Below are positions 36,422-45,409 of a DNA stretch of 64,000 nucleotides, piece after piece (the stretch's first letter is position 1; each line of letters opens with the position of its first letter). The DNA is from Planococcus glaciei (GTDB taxonomy: Bacteria; Bacillota; Bacilli; Bacillales_A; Planococcaceae), in the NCBI RefSeq assembly GCF_900099655.1, contig NZ_FNDC01000007.1, forward strand, positions 1 to 64,000. The letters run 5' to 3'. Position numbers and translations under genes: made by a program. Under the pieces are notes generated by a model. It worked only from the letters and a program-made list of their open reading frames with translations. It had not been told where the DNA came from and searched no databases.

Positions 36422-37480
36422 ATGTTTAAGTGGTTAAATAAAAAAGTGTTAACGATTGTCTTGGTCCTCGCAATCGCCGTTTTACTCGCTATATACATAC
36501 TGCCTATTTCAATCCCCTTGATTATTGCATTGCTAGTCGCAATTTTCCTTGAACCTTTTGTAAAATTCGTCCAACGAAAATCGAAATGGCAACGAAAAAC
36601 AGCAGTCATCACTGTATTCATCGCTTTTCTTGTAATCGTCTCTGCTATCCTTTACTGGACAGTTACCCGGTTGTTCGGAAAAATGATCGAGTTTTCTCAA
36701 AACGTTCCGGATTACATCAATTCACTGACTGACATGTGGAACGAAGTACAGGCAGTTTTCCTGCGTTCGACTGAGGACATGCCGATAGAAGTAAGCTCAT
36801 CGATTGAAACTGAATTGGCAGGCTTTCTTTCTAGCACTCGCGACTGGATTCTATCGATTGTCAATTACGATACCATCACCGGCCTTCTGGCGGGAATCCC
36901 TTCATTTTTAGTCAGCTTTATTGTTTTTCTGATCGCTTTGTTTTTATTTATGCTCGAATTATTAAATTTGAAAGAAATGCTATTCAATCGCTTAAGAGAG
37001 CAAACAGCGGAAAAAGTCCGTTTTATGGCTGCCCGCTTGAATAATGTCATTTTCGGTTTCTTAAAAGCCCAATTTTTAGTAAGCGTCATTATATTCCTTG
37101 TGTCTTTGCTCGCTCTATTATTTATCGCACCGGAATATGCTATCGCCATGTCATTATTTATCTGGCTAATCGATTTCATCCCAATACTTGGCTCTATCAT
37201 CGTTTTAACTCCTTGGTTTATCTATCAATTCATTATTGGCGACATTGTCCAAGGCACACAATTGGCCGTCCTGGCCTTGGTATTATTAATTATCAGAAGA
37301 ACTGTAGAACCTAAAGTTATGGGATCACAGATTGGCCTATCCCCTCTTGCCACACTGGTGGCAATGTACATCGGGCTTCAATTGATCGGGCCGCTCGGCT
37401 TTTTTGTCGGCCCCTTGTTCGTCATCCTCTTCACCTCAGCAAGAGAAGCGGGCATGATTCGAGTGGATTTCAAGGTTTAA
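36422..37480 (+). CDS. AI-2E family transporter / permease
   Basis: A 352-residue membrane protein of the AI-2E exporter (PerM/YtvI) family with about seven to eight helices and a soluble region after the third. The family motif near the C-terminus, RTVEPKVMGSQIGLSPLATLVAMYIGLQLIGPLGFFVGP, is clear. The start at 36422 has AAAGGAGG upstream. The substrate is unknown; some relatives are sodium-proton antiporters, others export signals. It sits between ctaM and the ylb genes and is not part of either block in B. subtilis. Confidence 0.85.
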   Translation: MFKWLNKKVLTIVLVLAIAVLLAIYILPISIPLIIALLVAIFLEPFVKFVQRKSKWQRKTAVITVFIAFLVIVSAILYWTVTRLFGKMIEFSQNVPDYINSLTDMWNEVQAVFLRSTEDMPIEVSSSIETELAGFLSSTRDWILSIVNYDTITGLLAGIPSFLVSFIVFLIALFLFMLELLNLKEMLFNRLREQTAEKVRFMAARLNNVIFGFLKAQFLVSVIIFLVSLLALLFIAPEYAIAMSLFIWLIDFIPILGSIIVLTPWFIYQFIIGDIVQGTQLAVLALVLLIIRRTVEPKVMGSQIGLSPLATLVAMYIGLQLIGPLGFFVGPLFVILFTSAREAGMIRVDFKV

Positions 37481-37524
37481 CCTGCAGAGCTCCTCAAACA
37501 ATCGCCAGCCACTAAAATACAGCC

Positions 37525-37558
37525 ATAAAAAAAGAACCTGTAAAGGTTCTTTTTTTAT
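37525..37558. terminator. Bidirectional terminator between the permease gene and ctaM
   Basis: A short stem (AAAGAACCT/AGGTTCTTT) flanked by A residues on one side and T residues on the other. Confidence 0.88.
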
Positions 37559-38016
37559 CCACCTAAAATTGCCTTGAAAACAGAAGTGGTGTGTCCGCCT
37601 TCGTAGATTACGTAAAGCAAAAGGTAGACGACTACGCCCGTAATCGCTGTGAAAAACCAGATGATGCTCGTGATTGGGCCAAACTTCCGGTGTTTTTCGA
37701 GACGATTCTTTAAGCCAAGCCAAATCGTGATCAGCCCCATAATGCCGCCGGTAGTAGCCAGACAGATATGGAAAATCAGGAAGATGGTATAGATTAGTTT
37801 GTATTCATCAGGTCCACCGAATGCAGTGTTTCCGATAAAAATTGTACGGGACATGTAGATGATGAAAAACGTCAATGCGGCAGCACCTGCTGCCAGCATT
37901 ACTTTCTTATGCGCTTCAATGTTGCGTCGGCGGATCAAATACCAGCCAATCGCTACTAAAACGGCACTTAATACGATAAAAAAAGTACTGATGGTGGGTA
38001 ATAGCGGCAAATTCAT
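37555..38016 (-). CDS. ctaM: Cytochrome oxidase assembly protein CtaM (DUF420)
   Basis: A 153-residue DUF420 membrane protein with about four to five helices. In Staphylococcus aureus, CtaM is needed for a functional aa3-type oxidase; B. subtilis YozB is a relative. Motifs include WYLIRRRNIEAHKKVMLAAG and IFHICLATTGGIMGLITIWLGLKNRLEKHRKFGP. It lies 24 bases downstream of ctaG, so both probably form one transcript. Its function here is inferred from the family and neighbours. Confidence 0.88.
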   Translation of the reverse strand: MNLPLLPTISTFFIVLSAVLVAIGWYLIRRRNIEAHKKVMLAAGAAALTFFIIYMSRTIFIGNTAFGGPDEYKLIYTIFLIFHICLATTGGIMGLITIWLGLKNRLEKHRKFGPITSIIWFFTAITGVVVYLLLYVIYEGGHTTSVFKAILGG

Positions 38017-38040
38017 TTAGTAGTTTCTCCTTTGGCTTCT

Positions 38041-38964
38041 TCAAGCATTATGTCTGTGTAAGGCCATATTCTTTCTATCTTCAATCGTTTTCGCTGTAAT
38101 TTCATCAGCATTTTTATTTTCATTTCTCAGCCATTCATAGAAAACGAGCCACAGGAATACCGTAAAGATCAATTCCTGCACCACTTTCATGGTAATGCCG
38201 CCAGTCCGCTGATCCTCAAGCGCCGACATATTCGTAAACAGTTCCGGACCGGTCAAGCCGAGTTGGGCAAGTGTACCCGCGGGCACACATAATGCCATGG
38301 CTTGCTGCCATGCCTGGCCATCTGTATAAGTGGCATAGAATGCTGTATCGCTGAAAATGATCAATGCGCAGGCAGGCGTGATCAATACGCTTAACCCGAA
38401 TAAATAGGCAAGCTTTTTCAATCCATGGAACTTATATGCTCCTTCCAGGTTGTTGACGACTGGCCACCAATACAGCAAAGCCGAACCGAACAGAAGGATG
38501 CTGACTGCTGCATGCAACAATGAATTCATTTTCACAAAATCAAAAATCAAGGGAATGTGGTAAAAAGAGAACACCATTCCGAAAATGATGATTGCTAGCA
38601 TAGGTTTCGTGAATAAATCAAAAACAGGTTTAATCACCGGACGATTGATGATGGAGCGCCATAGCCAGGACGGGATCCCCATAATAATAAGAGGCGGAGC
38701 CAGAAGAACCAAAAATGCCATTTGGAACATATGCATGGTGAAAATGATATGGCCCAGCAAATCAACTGGCCCTCCTTTGATTATATACAGTAAAAGCATA
38801 CCTGAAACAAACAGAAGTGCTTCTTTTTGTTTTAGTGGCTCGCTGTCTTTGAATTTGTTTCTCCATTTAACGGTAACCAAAAAATATAAAATCGTAATTA
38901 ATACGAGGACTCCCAAGAAGTATGGACTCCATAAAGCCTGAAACCCAAATATACTAATCGGCAT
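38041..38964 (-). CDS. ctaG: Cytochrome c oxidase assembly factor CtaG
   Basis: A 307-residue membrane protein of the caa3-type CtaG family with about seven helices, thought to help supply copper to the CuB site of subunit I. Family segments include LLYIIKGGPVDLLGHIIFTMHMFQMAFLVLLAPPLIIMGIP, with conserved His and Met residues. AAGGAGG precedes the ATG. It is separated from ctaF by a terminator and has its own consensus promoter with an inverted repeat across the -10 box. Confidence 0.92.
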   Translation of the reverse strand: MPISIFGFQALWSPYFLGVLVLITILYFLVTVKWRNKFKDSEPLKQKEALLFVSGMLLLYIIKGGPVDLLGHIIFTMHMFQMAFLVLLAPPLIIMGIPSWLWRSIINRPVIKPVFDLFTKPMLAIIIFGMVFSFYHIPLIFDFVKMNSLLHAAVSILLFGSALLYWWPVVNNLEGAYKFHGLKKLAYLFGLSVLITPACALIIFSDTAFYATYTDGQAWQQAMALCVPAGTLAQLGLTGPELFTNMSALEDQRTGGITMKVVQELIFTVFLWLVFYEWLRNENKNADEITAKTIEDRKNMALHRHNA

Positions 38965-38990
38965 GCCAGCATACCTCCTTTTTTCTTAAG

Positions 38991-39026
38991 TACCCCCATT
39001 ATATAGTGTGGGGGTAGGTATATCAA
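38991..39026 (-). promoter_or_regulatory. ctaG promoter with TACCCCC-N12-GGGGGTA operator candidate
   Basis: On the minus strand TTGATA (39021-39026), a 17-bp spacer and a perfect TATAAT (38998-39003) form a strong sigma-A promoter. A perfect inverted repeat, TACCCCC (38991-38997) and GGGGGTA (39010-39016), brackets the -10 box with 12 bases between arms. The right arm lies in the spacer and the left arm at the transcript start, so a bound protein would block RNA polymerase. G/C-tract palindromes of this kind are used by CsoR-type metal regulators, though usually with closer arms. Confidence 0.7.
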
Positions 39027-39124
39027 TGAACGAACTATGACAATTGGCGAAAGCAGTTGGCATGAAGCAGAGCTGCTAGGCTGGGACTTGATCAGCCGAT
39101 TAGGAATTTCTTTGCTATTAAGCA

Positions 39125-39165
39125 AGAAAAAACCCCGCTTGCCCAAGAAGGCAAGCGGGGTTTTT
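39125..39165 (-). terminator. Terminator of the ctaBCDEF operon
   Basis: A very strong stem AAAAACCCCGCTTGCC/GGCAAGCGGGGTTTTT eight bases after the ctaF stop codon, with T residues on the minus strand. Confidence 0.93.
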
Positions 39166-39172
39166 GGTGTAC

Positions 39173-39505
39173 TTACCACCAAACAATTGTTACTAATGCA
39201 AGAATCGTGATAAAGGCAACAAACATACCGCTGAACATAAAGAACGCGACCATGCCATGGCCTTTATTGCTCATGTGCATAAAGTGATACAACTGAAGCA
39301 CCACTTGAACAGCAGCCAACAATAAAATGATTGGCGTAATCAAGTAAGGAGAGAAATCTGCTGCAACTGTCGTAAATGCAATCAATGTCAAGAAAATCAT
39401 CATTGCAAAAGAAGTCAGTTGGTTGCGCATCTCTTTTGCCCGTTGGCGGCGTACGTATTCGTATTCTGCTTGTGATCTAACATGCGTATGTGTGTCATGT
39501 GCCAT
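39173..39505 (-). CDS. ctaF: Cytochrome caa3 oxidase subunit IV
   Basis: A 110-residue subunit with three transmembrane helices after a charged cytoplasmic N-terminus (MAHDTHTHVRSQAEYEYVRRQRAKEMRNQL). It belongs to the prokaryotic COX4 family and stabilises the oxidase. The gene follows ctaE after one base. Confidence 0.92.
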   Translation of the reverse strand: MAHDTHTHVRSQAEYEYVRRQRAKEMRNQLTSFAMMIFLTLIAFTTVAADFSPYLITPIILLLAAVQVVLQLYHFMHMSNKGHGMVAFFMFSGMFVAFITILALVTIVWW

Positions 39506-39506
39506 A

Positions 39507-40133
39507 TTAACCGATCACTCCCATCAAATAGACGACAGTAAAGATGAAGACCCATACTACGTCGATAAAATGCCAGTATAACGCTACAAGGTAGAATTTA
39601 GGTGCATTATAAGTGTTCAAGCCGCGTTTAGCGTTGCGGAGCATCAATGCGATGAACCAGCTAAGACCGAACAATACGTGAGCTCCGTGAGTTCCAACCA
39701 GCGTATAGAAAGCAGCACTGAAAGCGCTATGCGTATAGCCGAAACCAAGGTGTACGTAATGATTGAACTCGTAAATCTCCAAGCCCAGGAATGTCGCTCC
39801 AAGTAACACCGTTACCATAAGCCAAGCCTGCATCGCTTTAAAATTGTGGTTCTTCATGTGATACATAGCATAAACACTTGTAAGAGATGATGTTAGAAGA
39901 ATCATCGTCATCGCAAAAACCAAAGGAAGTTCAAATAGATCTGCAGCTGCAAATTCCATGCCGCTTGGCCCTTTGTCTTTCAAAGCCAAGTACGTAGCGA
40001 AAAGTGAAGCAAAGGTTACGGTTTCAGCAGCAAGCAAAAGCCAAAACCCGACAAACTTATTCTTCCCTTCCATTGTAGCCGTTTCAGGATGATCAGGCCA
40101 TGTTTGTGGGGTATATCTCTTATTTAGATCCAT
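39507..40133 (-). CDS. ctaE: Cytochrome caa3 oxidase subunit III
   Basis: A 208-residue subunit III with five helices. Conserved segments are FWLLLAAETVTFASLFATYLAL and FYTLVGTHGAHVLFGLSW, ending with ALYWHFIDVVWVFIFTVVYL. The ATG lies inside the 3' end of ctaD (14-base overlap), with GGGGG upstream, so translation is coupled to subunit I. Confidence 0.95.
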   Translation of the reverse strand: MDLNKRYTPQTWPDHPETATMEGKNKFVGFWLLLAAETVTFASLFATYLALKDKGPSGMEFAAADLFELPLVFAMTMILLTSSLTSVYAMYHMKNHNFKAMQAWLMVTVLLGATFLGLEIYEFNHYVHLGFGYTHSAFSAAFYTLVGTHGAHVLFGLSWFIALMLRNAKRGLNTYNAPKFYLVALYWHFIDVVWVFIFTVVYLMGVIG

Positions 40134-42006
40134 CCATCTTACCCCCTTTAGCGTCTTCGATCAATTCCTCTTTCGAGATATGGAACCCAAGATCATCTTT
40201 CAATGAACGCAACAACATTGATCCGAAAGTGATTAATAATCCTAGGATAAGCACTGGAAGTGGCCAAGATTTGTCTCCGTCCAGGAAGTAAAGGGCACCA
40301 AATGAAGCAACGAACAAACCAAATGACATAATTACAGGAATAATTGAGCCGTTTGGCATGTGAATTTCTTCCAATGGTTCAGCATAGAGCATACCTTCTT
40401 TATTGCCTTCCATTTTTTCAATCCAGTAAGTATCCAGACCACGAACTAATGGTGTTTGTGCAAAGTTATAGAACGGCGGCGGTGACGGGATTGCCCACTC
40501 AAGCGTACGGCCATCTTCCCATGGGTCATTGCCCACACGCTCATTTTTAACAGTTGTAATTACTACGTTGATCAATAATACGATAACACCAATAGCCATG
40601 AACAACGCGCCGACAGAACTGATAGCGTTGAACAAATCCCAGCCCTGGTCAGCGCCGAACGTGTAAACGCGTCGCGGCATCCCCATTAGGCCTAAGAAAT
40701 GCTGGATAAAGAATGTTAAGTGGAAACCGATAAAGAAGAACCAGAAAGTGATTTTCCCTAATTTTTCGCTAAGCATTGTACCGAACATTTTCGGCCAGTA
40801 AAGGTGTGTAGCTGCAAAAATCGCAAGTACAACCCCACCAACGATAACGTAATGGAAATGCGCAACGATAAAGTAAGAATCATGCAATTGGTAATCCAGA
40901 GGAGCAATCGCTTGCATAACCCCTGTTACCCCACCTGCAACGAACGACGGGATAAAGGCAATCGCATAAATCATTGGTGTAGTGAATTTGATGCTGCCTC
41001 CCCAAATGGTCAAAAGCCAGTTGAAGATTTTTACTCCTGTCGGAACGGCAATGATCATGGTTGCCAATGCGAATACAGCGTTAGCTGTTGCCCCAAGACC
41101 AACTGTGAACATGTGGTGAGCCCACACCATGAATCCGTAGAAACCGATCAGAATTGTTGCAAATACAAGCGCTGTGTAACCAAATAGACGCTTGCGTGAG
41201 AAAATCGCAAAGATTTCTGAGAAAATACCGAAAGCCGGCAAAATCAAGATATAAACTTCAGGGTGACCAAAGATCCAGAATAAATGCTCCCAGATAATTG
41301 TGTTCCCGCCGTTTGCTACATCAAAGAAGTTTGCCCCGAACATGCGGTCGAATACCATAAAGAACAGACCGATTGTCAATGGAGGGAAAGCCAGCAAAAT
41401 CAATGCTGAAGCTACAAAAGTCGTCCATGTAAACAATGGCATTCTCATATAAGTCATACCAGGAGCACGCATGTTGATGATTGTAACCAGGAAGTTAATC
41501 CCTGAAATCAAAGTACCGAAACCGGAAATCGTTAATCCAAGTGTGTAAAAATCAATTCCGTGCCCTTCTGAAGCAAGTGCAAGCGACGCATAGTTCGTCC
41601 ACCCTGCATCAGGTGCACCGCCCATAAACCAAGAAAGGTTCAGGAAGATACCACCGAAGAAGAACAACCAGAATCCAAGCGAATTCAAGAACGGAAATGC
41701 TACGTCACGTGCGCCGATTTGCAATGGCATGACGGCGTTCATAAATGCTAGCAAAATTGGCATGGCAGCCAGGAAAATCATGGTAGTCCCGTGCATTGTC
41801 AGTACTTCGTTATAAGTACCGGCGCTCAGGAAATCATTTCCGGCTTTCATTAGTTGGATCCGGATCAACATCGCTTCAATACCGCCGATTAGGAAGAACA
41901 ATCCTCCTGATGTGAGATAAAGATGTGCGATTTTTTTATGGTCTACTGTTGTCAAGTAGTCCCATATCATTGCACCGAAGCCCTGTTTTTGAGCAATAGA
42001 ACTCAC
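40120..42006 (-). CDS. ctaD: Cytochrome caa3 oxidase subunit I
   Basis: The catalytic subunit, holding heme a and the heme a3-CuB centre; it reduces oxygen to water and pumps protons. About 13 or more helices in 628 residues. The copper-binding region WEHLFWIFGHPEVYILILP, the WAHHMFTVGL histidine pair and the heme-ligand stretch HDSYFIVAHFHYVIVGG are intact. The HPEVY motif fits the A-type oxidases. Translation starts at GTG (42004-42006) with GGGAGG upstream. Confidence 0.97.
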   Translation of the reverse strand: MSSIAQKQGFGAMIWDYLTTVDHKKIAHLYLTSGGLFFLIGGIEAMLIRIQLMKAGNDFLSAGTYNEVLTMHGTTMIFLAAMPILLAFMNAVMPLQIGARDVAFPFLNSLGFWLFFFGGIFLNLSWFMGGAPDAGWTNYASLALASEGHGIDFYTLGLTISGFGTLISGINFLVTIINMRAPGMTYMRMPLFTWTTFVASALILLAFPPLTIGLFFMVFDRMFGANFFDVANGGNTIIWEHLFWIFGHPEVYILILPAFGIFSEIFAIFSRKRLFGYTALVFATILIGFYGFMVWAHHMFTVGLGATANAVFALATMIIAVPTGVKIFNWLLTIWGGSIKFTTPMIYAIAFIPSFVAGGVTGVMQAIAPLDYQLHDSYFIVAHFHYVIVGGVVLAIFAATHLYWPKMFGTMLSEKLGKITFWFFFIGFHLTFFIQHFLGLMGMPRRVYTFGADQGWDLFNAISSVGALFMAIGVIVLLINVVITTVKNERVGNDPWEDGRTLEWAIPSPPPFYNFAQTPLVRGLDTYWIEKMEGNKEGMLYAEPLEEIHMPNGSIIPVIMSFGLFVASFGALYFLDGDKSWPLPVLILGLLITFGSMLLRSLKDDLGFHISKEELIEDAKGGKMDGSK

Positions 42007-42041
42007 AATGTAAACCTCCCTTTTTTTAAACTCCGTTTCTT

Positions 42042-43139
42042 TTACTCTTCAACGGACAAAGACATCAAGTATGCTGCAAGTGCATCAAGCTCTTGCTCTG
42101 TGAAATCTTTCCCATCGTTCAAAGATTTAGGATCAGGCATCAAGTTGCCCGGTTTGTATTGTTGTGGATCTGAAATCCATTTTTTAAGATTTTCTTCGTT
42201 ATGTTCCATGAAGCCAGCTACGCGGTTGCGGTCGCCGAATGTTGCTACGTTCGGTCCCTGCATAACCCCGCCTTTTCCTGATCCTGAAACTGCGTGGCAA
42301 GCGATACAGCCAGCGCCATCAGCACCGAAAAGCTGTTCTCCTTCTTGCGCAAGCGCGCCTTCAGCAGGAGTCGCTTCTTCTTGCATTGCTGCTACCCATG
42401 TATCAAATTCTTCGCGTTCAAGTGTTTTTACTTTAAAGTCCATCAAAGCGTGGGATGGACCGCAAAGCTCGGCACATTTTCCGTAGAAGACGCCATCTTC
42501 AAGTTCTGAAGATTTTTGATCAAAGGTTAAGTAAAAAGTGTTGACGTTTTCAGGGTTAGCATCCAATTTACCGCCAATGGATGGAATCCAGAATGAGTGC
42601 TTAACATCAGCAGAGATCAAGTTGAAATAAACTCTCTCGCCTGTAGGAACAACTAATTCCTGGGCAGTAACGATTCCTTGCTCAGGATATTCGAATTCCC
42701 ACCAGTACAACTTAGCTGTTACGTTGACTGTCAAATGAGTCATGCCTTCCCCATCTTCAGCCTGTACATCCATTGTAGAAACATCCGCTAAATCAAATGT
42801 AGAATACACGGTTGGAACTGCAAGGATTAAAAGCAATACGATTGGAATGGAAGTCCATAAAAATTCAAGTTTTGCGCTTCCTTCAACTTGTTCAGGGATT
42901 AGATCTTCCCCAACTTTCGAACGGCGGAATTTAACAATTGCCAAAACGTAGATAATCGTTACGACAAGAATGACGAACGCCATTACTATTGAAGACAAAA
43001 TCAATAAGTTAAATTGATCTTGAGCTACTTCGCCAGCGGGTATTAATGTAGAAATTTCTTCTCTACCGCAACCTGCAAGAAAGACGACCAGTGCAGTCAT
43101 CAATGCAAAAAGGCGCCATTTTTTGAGCCCTTTAATCAT
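42042..43139 (-). CDS. ctaC: Cytochrome caa3 oxidase subunit II with fused cytochrome c
   Basis: A lipoprotein subunit. The signal peptide ends in the lipobox LAGC with Cys24. Two transmembrane helices follow, then the CuA domain (CuA ligands in GKCAELCGPSHALM) and a C-terminal cytochrome c domain with the heme motif CIACH. The fused heme domain marks the caa3 type, taking electrons from cytochrome c. 365 residues. Matured by LspA (1426-1905). Confidence 0.97.
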   Translation of the reverse strand: MIKGLKKWRLFALMTALVVFLAGCGREEISTLIPAGEVAQDQFNLLILSSIVMAFVILVVTIIYVLAIVKFRRSKVGEDLIPEQVEGSAKLEFLWTSIPIVLLLILAVPTVYSTFDLADVSTMDVQAEDGEGMTHLTVNVTAKLYWWEFEYPEQGIVTAQELVVPTGERVYFNLISADVKHSFWIPSIGGKLDANPENVNTFYLTFDQKSSELEDGVFYGKCAELCGPSHALMDFKVKTLEREEFDTWVAAMQEEATPAEGALAQEGEQLFGADGAGCIACHAVSGSGKGGVMQGPNVATFGDRNRVAGFMEHNEENLKKWISDPQQYKPGNLMPDPKSLNDGKDFTEQELDALAAYLMSLSVEE

Positions 43140-43192
43140 AGCTTTTCATACCCCTCTCTCATTTAAAAAATTTGGTTCTGCAATGTTGGAAA

Positions 43193-44110
43193 CTAGACAA
43201 AGACGGCGAAAATGATCATCGACACAAATAGGATGGTCATATAATTCAACGAATAGATGAACATTGTCTTTGCCCATTTCAAATCATCTTTTACATTGAA
43301 GCCCCGGATGGCAAGTACCAGCCAGCCGATATTCAGCAATGTCGCTAAGATGATGAAGCTTATTCCGAGATCCATTAACAGGAATGGCAGAGGGAACAGC
43401 AGCAAAACCCATGCAAGCATAGATTTCTTAGTGCGGTGGAAGCCTTTGACCACAGGCAGCATCGGAATGCCGGCTGCACGGTATTCTTCAGTGCGCTTCA
43501 TAGCCAATGCATAAAAATGTGGCGGCTGCCAAACGAACATAATTAAGAATAATGCCCATGCGCCCCAGCCGAGCGTCGGTTCAACTGCAGCCCAACCGAT
43601 TAGCGGCGGAATGGCTCCCGAAATGCTCCCTACAATTGTGTTGCTGACGTGTTTTCTTTTGGACCACATGGAATAGAGGACTACGTAAGCCAAAATTCCT
43701 GCAAGCCCGAACAAACCAGCAGAGACAGAAGCAGAGAACAAAAATATTTCGCCTATAACGATGAAAAACGAAGCGAGCGCTAAGACAGCAGACGGCTTAA
43801 ATCTTCCTGTTACAGTTGGACGCGCTTTCTTACTCGCCATCAATGGATCGATGTCCATGTCAATGTAATTATTCATCGCAGCAGAACCCGCTATGATGAA
43901 TGCAGACCCGACCAATGCATAGACGAGGATGTCCATCTCCTGCAGGAAATGCCTGTCGGAAAACTGAAACGCAAGCCACAGTCCCGTAAAAACGGTAATT
44001 AAATTGGAATTCACAATCCCGATTTTGATCAACGCGAGAAAATCCTGGAGAAAAGTGGTGGTTTCGGCTGCTTCATGAGTTTCCGCAGACAAAGACCGGC
44101 TGTTTGACAT
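43193..44110 (-). CDS. ctaB: Protoheme IX farnesyltransferase (heme O synthase)
   Basis: Attaches a farnesyl group to heme B, giving heme O. UbiA-family membrane protein of 305 residues with about eight to nine helices. The aspartate-rich motifs are NNYIDMDIDPLMASKKARPT and a second near YSMWSKRKHVSNT/GFHRTKKSM. The start at 44110 (MSNSRSL) has AAAGGAGGGGG upstream. First gene of the ctaBCDEF operon. Confidence 0.95.
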   Translation of the reverse strand: MSNSRSLSAETHEAAETTTFLQDFLALIKIGIVNSNLITVFTGLWLAFQFSDRHFLQEMDILVYALVGSAFIIAGSAAMNNYIDMDIDPLMASKKARPTVTGRFKPSAVLALASFFIVIGEIFLFSASVSAGLFGLAGILAYVVLYSMWSKRKHVSNTIVGSISGAIPPLIGWAAVEPTLGWGAWALFLIMFVWQPPHFYALAMKRTEEYRAAGIPMLPVVKGFHRTKKSMLAWVLLLFPLPFLLMDLGISFIILATLLNIGWLVLAIRGFNVKDDLKWAKTMFIYSLNYMTILFVSMIIFAVFV

Positions 44111-44458
44111 ATAACCCCCTCCTTTCAAAGTTGTAAGCATATTCCGCTAACCATAACTATATCTAAATTCCAGTTGTTTTTCTACTTCAAACTGAAATTT
44201 CCCGATAAAAGCAATGATTTTCATGTAATTTGCCTCAGAAATATGCTCTATTCATCATACCTTAGTGCACTAGTTATTTTAAGATAGAAAAAAATTTGTT
44301 TTTGAACAGTTTGTGAAGCCTTTCGTAATATGTCTAAATCTTGAAAGTTTCGGCTATTCCCCATTTTCCGTTGTGTTTTGCAGCGACTTTCGATATTATC
44401 GAGTATGCAGGGAACGGACGTATAAATAAGTTTCAACATGAAAAAGTAGGTGACATTC
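44111..44458. promoter_or_regulatory. Divergent ctaB/ctaA control region
   Basis: A 348-base AT-rich gap without a gene. For ctaA, TTGTGT (44371-44376), a 17-bp spacer and TATTAT (44394-44399) form a candidate promoter. TTTGTGAAG at 44310-44318 is one base from the TTTGTGAAT box described for the response regulator ResD, which activates cta genes in B. subtilis. No convincing ctaB promoter pair was found. Confidence 0.45.
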
Positions 44459-45373
44459 TTGCAACAAGGTAAATATATAAAATGGTTTGCGGTAGCTGCA
44501 ACCATCGGCATGCTATTGATCCTGCTTGGCGGTGCACTTGTCACCAAAACCGAAAGCGGAATGGGCTGCGGCCGGTCATGGCCAAGCTGCAACGGTGAAT
44601 TGATTCCAGAAAAAATCACCGCTGAAGTCCTGATTGAATTTTCGCATCGCCTCGTGACTGGCGCAGTCGGCATCTTGATCGTCGTATTAGCGGTATGGGC
44701 ATGGAGAAAATATGGCCATATCCGTGAAACGAAATTCTTAGCCGTCATGGCCGTATTTTTTTTGGTCTTGCAAGCCTTAATCGGAGCTGCACAAGTATTG
44801 TGGGGGCAGGGTGATTTCATTCTCGCGCTGCATTTCGGAATCTCGCTGATTTCGTTTGCTTCGGTGCTGCTTCTGACTTTGCTGATTTTTGAAGTGGACC
44901 GGAAATTTGATGCTGACCGACTGGTTATTGGACGGAAATTGAGAATCCACACCATTGGAGTTACGCTTTATTCCTACATTGTTGTATACACAGGAGCTCT
45001 TGTGCGCCATACAGATTCCAGTTTGATTTGTTCAGACTGGCCGCTATGCCGTAACGACCAGTTCGCTTTGCCAAACAATATGTACGAATGGGTTCAAATG
45101 GGGCATCGCTTTGCTGCCGGCATGATCGTATTGTGGCTGGCCTACATCGCTTGGCACGCGTTTAAGAATTACAAAGAACAGCGCGTCATTTACTGGGGCT
45201 GGATCATCGCCTTCATCATTGTTGTGCTTCAAGCCACTACCGGAATGCTCGTAGTTTTGACCAAATTGAATTTGGCAGTAGCCCTTCTACACTCGCTGCT
45301 GATTTCACTCTTGTTCGGATTGCTATGCTATATGATTCTGCTCGTATCCAGAAGCAGAGCCAAAGCCAAATAA
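44459..45373 (+). CDS. ctaA: Heme A synthase
   Basis: Oxidises heme O to heme A for the oxidase encoded next door. About eight helices, with GGALVTKTESGMGCGRSWPSC near the N-terminus (cysteine pair) and conserved heme-ligand histidines in EFSHRLVTG, ALHFGISLISF, GHRFAAG and ALLHSLL. TTG at 44459 has AGGTGA five bases upstream and gives 304 residues. A GTG three codons earlier (44450) overlaps that ribosome binding site and is less likely. Confidence 0.95.
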   Translation: MQQGKYIKWFAVAATIGMLLILLGGALVTKTESGMGCGRSWPSCNGELIPEKITAEVLIEFSHRLVTGAVGILIVVLAVWAWRKYGHIRETKFLAVMAVFFLVLQALIGAAQVLWGQGDFILALHFGISLISFASVLLLTLLIFEVDRKFDADRLVIGRKLRIHTIGVTLYSYIVVYTGALVRHTDSSLICSDWPLCRNDQFALPNNMYEWVQMGHRFAAGMIVLWLAYIAWHAFKNYKEQRVIYWGWIIAFIIVVLQATTGMLVVLTKLNLAVALLHSLLISLLFGLLCYMILLVSRSRAKAK

Positions 45374-45409
45374 AAACAGCCAGCGCATTTTGCGCTGGCT
45401 GTTTTTTTA
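45372..45409. terminator. Bidirectional terminator between ctaA and pycA
   Basis: A long stem AAAAACAGCCAGCGCA/TGCGCTGGCTGTTTTT with T residues on either strand. It reaches into the pycA stop codon. Confidence 0.92.

Noticed and set aside
38991-39016. Reading the ctaG inverted repeat as a transcribed hairpin or terminator
   Set aside because: The right arm lies upstream of the predicted transcript start and contains no T run after it, so the RNA would hold only one arm.
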